DNA of 64,000 nucleotides from Chamaecyparis obtusa. Taxonomy: Eukaryota; Streptophyta; Pinopsida; Cupressales; Cupressaceae. The notes under the pieces were generated by a model that saw only the letters and a list, made by a program, of their open reading frames with translations, had not been told where the DNA came from and did not search any database. Positions 61,153 to 64,000 of the stretch are shown here, piece after piece. Made by a program: the position numbers and the translations under genes. The stretch covers positions 1,371,001 to 1,435,000 of the forward strand of contig BSBK01000760.1 in the NCBI GenBank assembly GCA_027943335.1. Reading direction: 5' to 3'. The first letter of the stretch is position 1. Each line of letters starts with the position of its first letter.

Positions 61153-64000
61153 TTTTGGTGAACCCCCGATAGACAACTCTTTCTTTAATGGTGTTAGATC
61201 TTGCATGTATTAGATTTCTTTTATGTGTTTGCATCTCATATAAAAATAAAATAAAAATACAAAAAGATTCATTTATTCATGCTTTGTGTTTTCCTAGTTT
61301 ACTTCATTTGCCTTGCATTTGTATATGAGCTTTACTACCTCTAGTCCTACCTATAACATATCGGTTAGAAGAAGTCATAGACTCATGGGTGACTTTGATC
61401 CTGAATCTTCCTATCCTTTCCTTAGGATCCCAGATGAAAATTTGATTATTCATGATTCCAACCCTAATATGGAGAAAAACTCTTCTCACTCATCTCATGA
61501 TGAGGATGATGCTTTAAGAGTTCCTCTTGAACAAGTCCAAAAACTCTCAACTGAACTTGATAAAATGGGTAATTGGCTTATTCAAGAAAACCATAATCAA
61601 GATTCTAGTCAAGCTATAGAGGCTCTTAAGAAAGTTCTTCATGATAATGATCAAGGTGTTAATCTTCTTCATGGTATTACTCACCTCGTGCATTCAAATG
61701 TTAAACCTTTAGCTGAAGAAGCTCAAGATCTAGGATTTATTCCTCTAGTTACTAGTGTTGAACCTTCTTATATTCCTTTACATAGTATTCCTACTTATAC
61801 CACTTCTTTGGTGAATACAATGGTTCCCTCTCTTTCTATGAGTGTTACTCATGTATCCCTTCCTACATCACAACCTTCTTATCATAATGTTCCTTTTACT
61901 TATTCCAATTCTCTTCCAACTATGGTTCCAAGTTTTCCTCTAGTTGTGTCTTCCATTCCTACTACTTCTTACACTTTACCTAGTTTTTCTAATGTTTTTG
62001 TGCCTACTATTTCCTCTAGTGATTCAACAATCATTAGTTTGGCTCAAACTATGTCATCTTTACAACAACAACTTGCTTCTTTAACTCAAAACAAGTTTAG
62101 CATTCCTACATGTGACATGGGAAGTCCTCTATCCCTAGAAATCATTTGTACTCCTATCCCTCATCAAGTTGATATGCCTCATCTCAAGAATTACAATGGA
62201 AAAGGAGACCTTGTTACTCATGTTAAAATAGTTCAAATCCTTTGTAGTGACTACACTCATGAGCATGGGATTTTAGCCAATCTTTTTTCTACAACCTTCT
62301 ATGATAAAGCCTTGCAATAGTTTTGTTCCTTGCCTCCTTATTATATTGACTCTTTTCCAAAACTTTCCAATGCCTTTATTCAACAATTTTAGAATAACAT
62401 TCATCCACAAGTATCTTTGACTGATTTGATGCATTGTAAAAAAAGCAATAAAGAAAAATTGATTGAATTCATTGATAAATTTAAGCATTTACATGCTCAT
62501 ATTTCTTATCCTATTCCTGACATTGATATTCAATGTATCTTTATTTCAAATTTGCAAAAGGATATTAGAGATAAGATTATGCTTACTGAATTTACCCCTT
62601 TTAAACAACTTTGTGTAGTGCTTCATCATTATCAATTACAAGTGAGTCAATTTGAGAGAAACACTCCAATGGCTCCTATTCCAGTTGATAAGAGTGTTGC
62701 TGCTACTAATCCAAACAAATTTCAAAAGCCTAACAACTATGTCAAGATAAACAAACAAGTGAATACAGTTGTTGATCAAGTTGATGCTGCATCTCACAAT
62801 GCCACTTCTACATCCACTTTTTTTTGTCTGAATCATACATTTACTCCTCTCTCTGAATCTTTACATTCTATCATGAATAGGTTTTTAACTACTAATATGA
62901 TTACTTTACCTCCTATTCAGCCTCTTTTATCTACAATGATTGCATCTAAATCTTTTGATCCTAAAGCTTTTTATCAATACCATCATCAAAATGGCCATGA
63001 CACTGAGAAGTGCTATTCTTTAAAATATAAGGTTCAAGATTTGATTGATTCTAATGCTTTATCTATTGATAATTTTGATGGTAGTGGACACAAGTTTGTT
63101 TCTCCTCCTAATCAAAACCTTCAAATCTATACAAATCCTTTACCTACACATGATACTAATACCATTGTTCAACCATCTTCGTAGGATATTGTTTATGATT
63201 CAAAGATGGATGATCTTAATCATATTGTTAACCATGTGGAGCATGTTGTTTCATCTCAACTTGAATCTCTAACTCAAACTCAAACTCAACCTCAACTTCA
63301 AGTTCCACCTCAACCTAAGCCTAAATGAAAAACTTAACCCAAACCTCAAAAGCAACCTAAAAATAAAAGACCTCAGGAACTCTTGATTACCTTTGATGAT
63401 GCTGAGATTATTAAATCTCCTGATGGTCCCCTTTATATTTATGCTAGGATTTATAAGATACCTACACGTGGCTGTCTTGTTGATCCTACATCCTTAATCA
63501 ATGTTATTACTGAAGAAAATATTTTTATGAAAAATTTGCAACATAATTCTTATGATACATCAGATGTGTGGATTCAAACTTGTAATTTTTTTCTATATCC
63601 ATCATTTGGTTGTATTAACTTGTCGATTGAACTTTGTGGTAAAATTGTGAAAACTACCTTTGTTGTTGTTCCTACTTCTGATCAATTTCAAGTTAAGCTT
63701 GGTTTTCCCTCATTGAATTCCATGCATGTTGTTGCTTCTCCTATCCATAAATGCCTTAAATTCATCCATGATGACAAAGTGAAGATGATAAACCATAGTT
63801 TATATCAACCTTCTAGGCCCAAGGATTGTTCTACCCTTGACTTCTTTTGGCCTTCATTACCTAATTCATGTCCTTCTCAACCTGATAATCTCTTTCTCTT
63901 ATATGAAGCCTATAAACATCACAAGATTCTCAAGTTAAGCATGCCTCCGATGGATCTTAATCATGGTATTTTTCCTACACCTTCCATAAATCCTTTATCT
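61153..64000 (+). mobile_element. Gypsy element B internal region, continues beyond the window
   Basis: PBS-like site, gag and protease-like domain in order after the LTR at 59527-61152. The element is related to gypsy A (both have the Y-H-H-x-x-G-H-x-x-x-x-C motif followed by V/L-Q-D-L-I-D), but the sequences differ enough to be another family. Confidence 0.75.
61325..64000 (+). pseudogene. Gypsy B gag and protease-like region, partial
   Basis: The frame opens at ATG 61325 (M-S-F-T-T-S-S). An N-terminal region (aa ~60-140) is predicted helical and is followed by a Ser/Thr/Pro-rich linker. Gag core: M-P-H-L-K-N-Y-N-G-K-G-D near 62176 and I-E-F-I-D-K-F-K-H-L near 62463. A C/H motif Y-Q-Y-H-H-Q-N-G-H-D-T-E-K-C lies near 62975. 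A Gln/Pro-rich stretch (63260-63330) leads to a retropepsin-like region: L-V-D-P-T-S-L-I-N-V near 63478, where the canonical D-G/S-S is altered, and V-K-L-G-F-P-S-L-N-S near 63690. In-frame stops at 62318, 62390, 63182 and about 63326. Sequence is still open at the window end, so RT and integrase may lie beyond it. Confidence 0.8.

Overview
This window is a stretch of plant nuclear DNA made almost entirely of transposable elements nested in one another. I see no ordinary host gene that I can name, and no tRNA, rRNA or CRISPR array. The mix of a very large CACTA DNA transposon with several degraded Ty1-copia and Ty3-gypsy elements, solo LTRs and low gene density fits a large-genome seed plant. 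A conifer-like gymnosperm is my guess from repeat style only; the species is not identified.

Positions 1 to 21334 are one CACTA (En/Spm) DNA transposon read on the minus strand. Its right terminus (...TTAGTG, the reverse complement of CACTAA...) ends at 21334, inside a copia gag reading frame. Its left terminus lies outside the window. The core carries two minus-strand genes. The first is a TNP2-type transposase (13583 to 9328) that reads through ten phase-consistent exons with no stop. The second (about 9112 to 5346) is a SET-domain exon that splices in frame onto a TNP1/Transposase_24 protein of about a dozen exons. The core is flanked by long subterminal arrays of palindromic repeats (about 2.2-3.2 kb on the left, 14.0-21.2 kb on the right). 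These arrays have received a 2-kb solo LTR (TSD GACAA) and probably other insertions. A small exon-like fragment of unknown origin lies at 3.3-3.75 kb.

From 21335 to 26970 is the 3' part of a plus-strand copia element: gag, protease, integrase, RT and RNase H in one frame with three TAG stops, then its 3' LTR. It abuts tail-to-tail a second copia on the minus strand (26970-32665) that keeps its 5' LTR and PBS but has lost its 3' end. That copia lies inside the gag of a minus-strand gypsy remnant (gag start 34235, PBS 36411, LTR 36433-37732). The same gag also holds a copia solo LTR (32712-33829, TSD GAGCT).

From 37.7 to 45.9 kb there is unassigned or LTR-like DNA. It includes a copia LTR fragment split by a short gypsy element with two LTRs and only gag and protease (41152-44844, TSD TTAGG). 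From 45.9 kb a gypsy element (PBS about 46599, gag 48.9-50.1 kb, protease 50.5-50.9 kb) is split by a complete copia (51622-58459, TSD CATAC) and resumes to about 59.5 kb. A different gypsy element follows: LTR with a TATA box and a 144-bp AT tract ending near 61152, then gag from 61325 and protease running off the end of the window.

The retroelement coding regions are pseudogenes, broken mostly by stops rather than frameshifts. The CACTA genes are nearly open, so that element looks youngest and possibly still functional. Its nearly intact genes, the SET-transposase fusion and the palindromic arrays are the most interesting part of the window.
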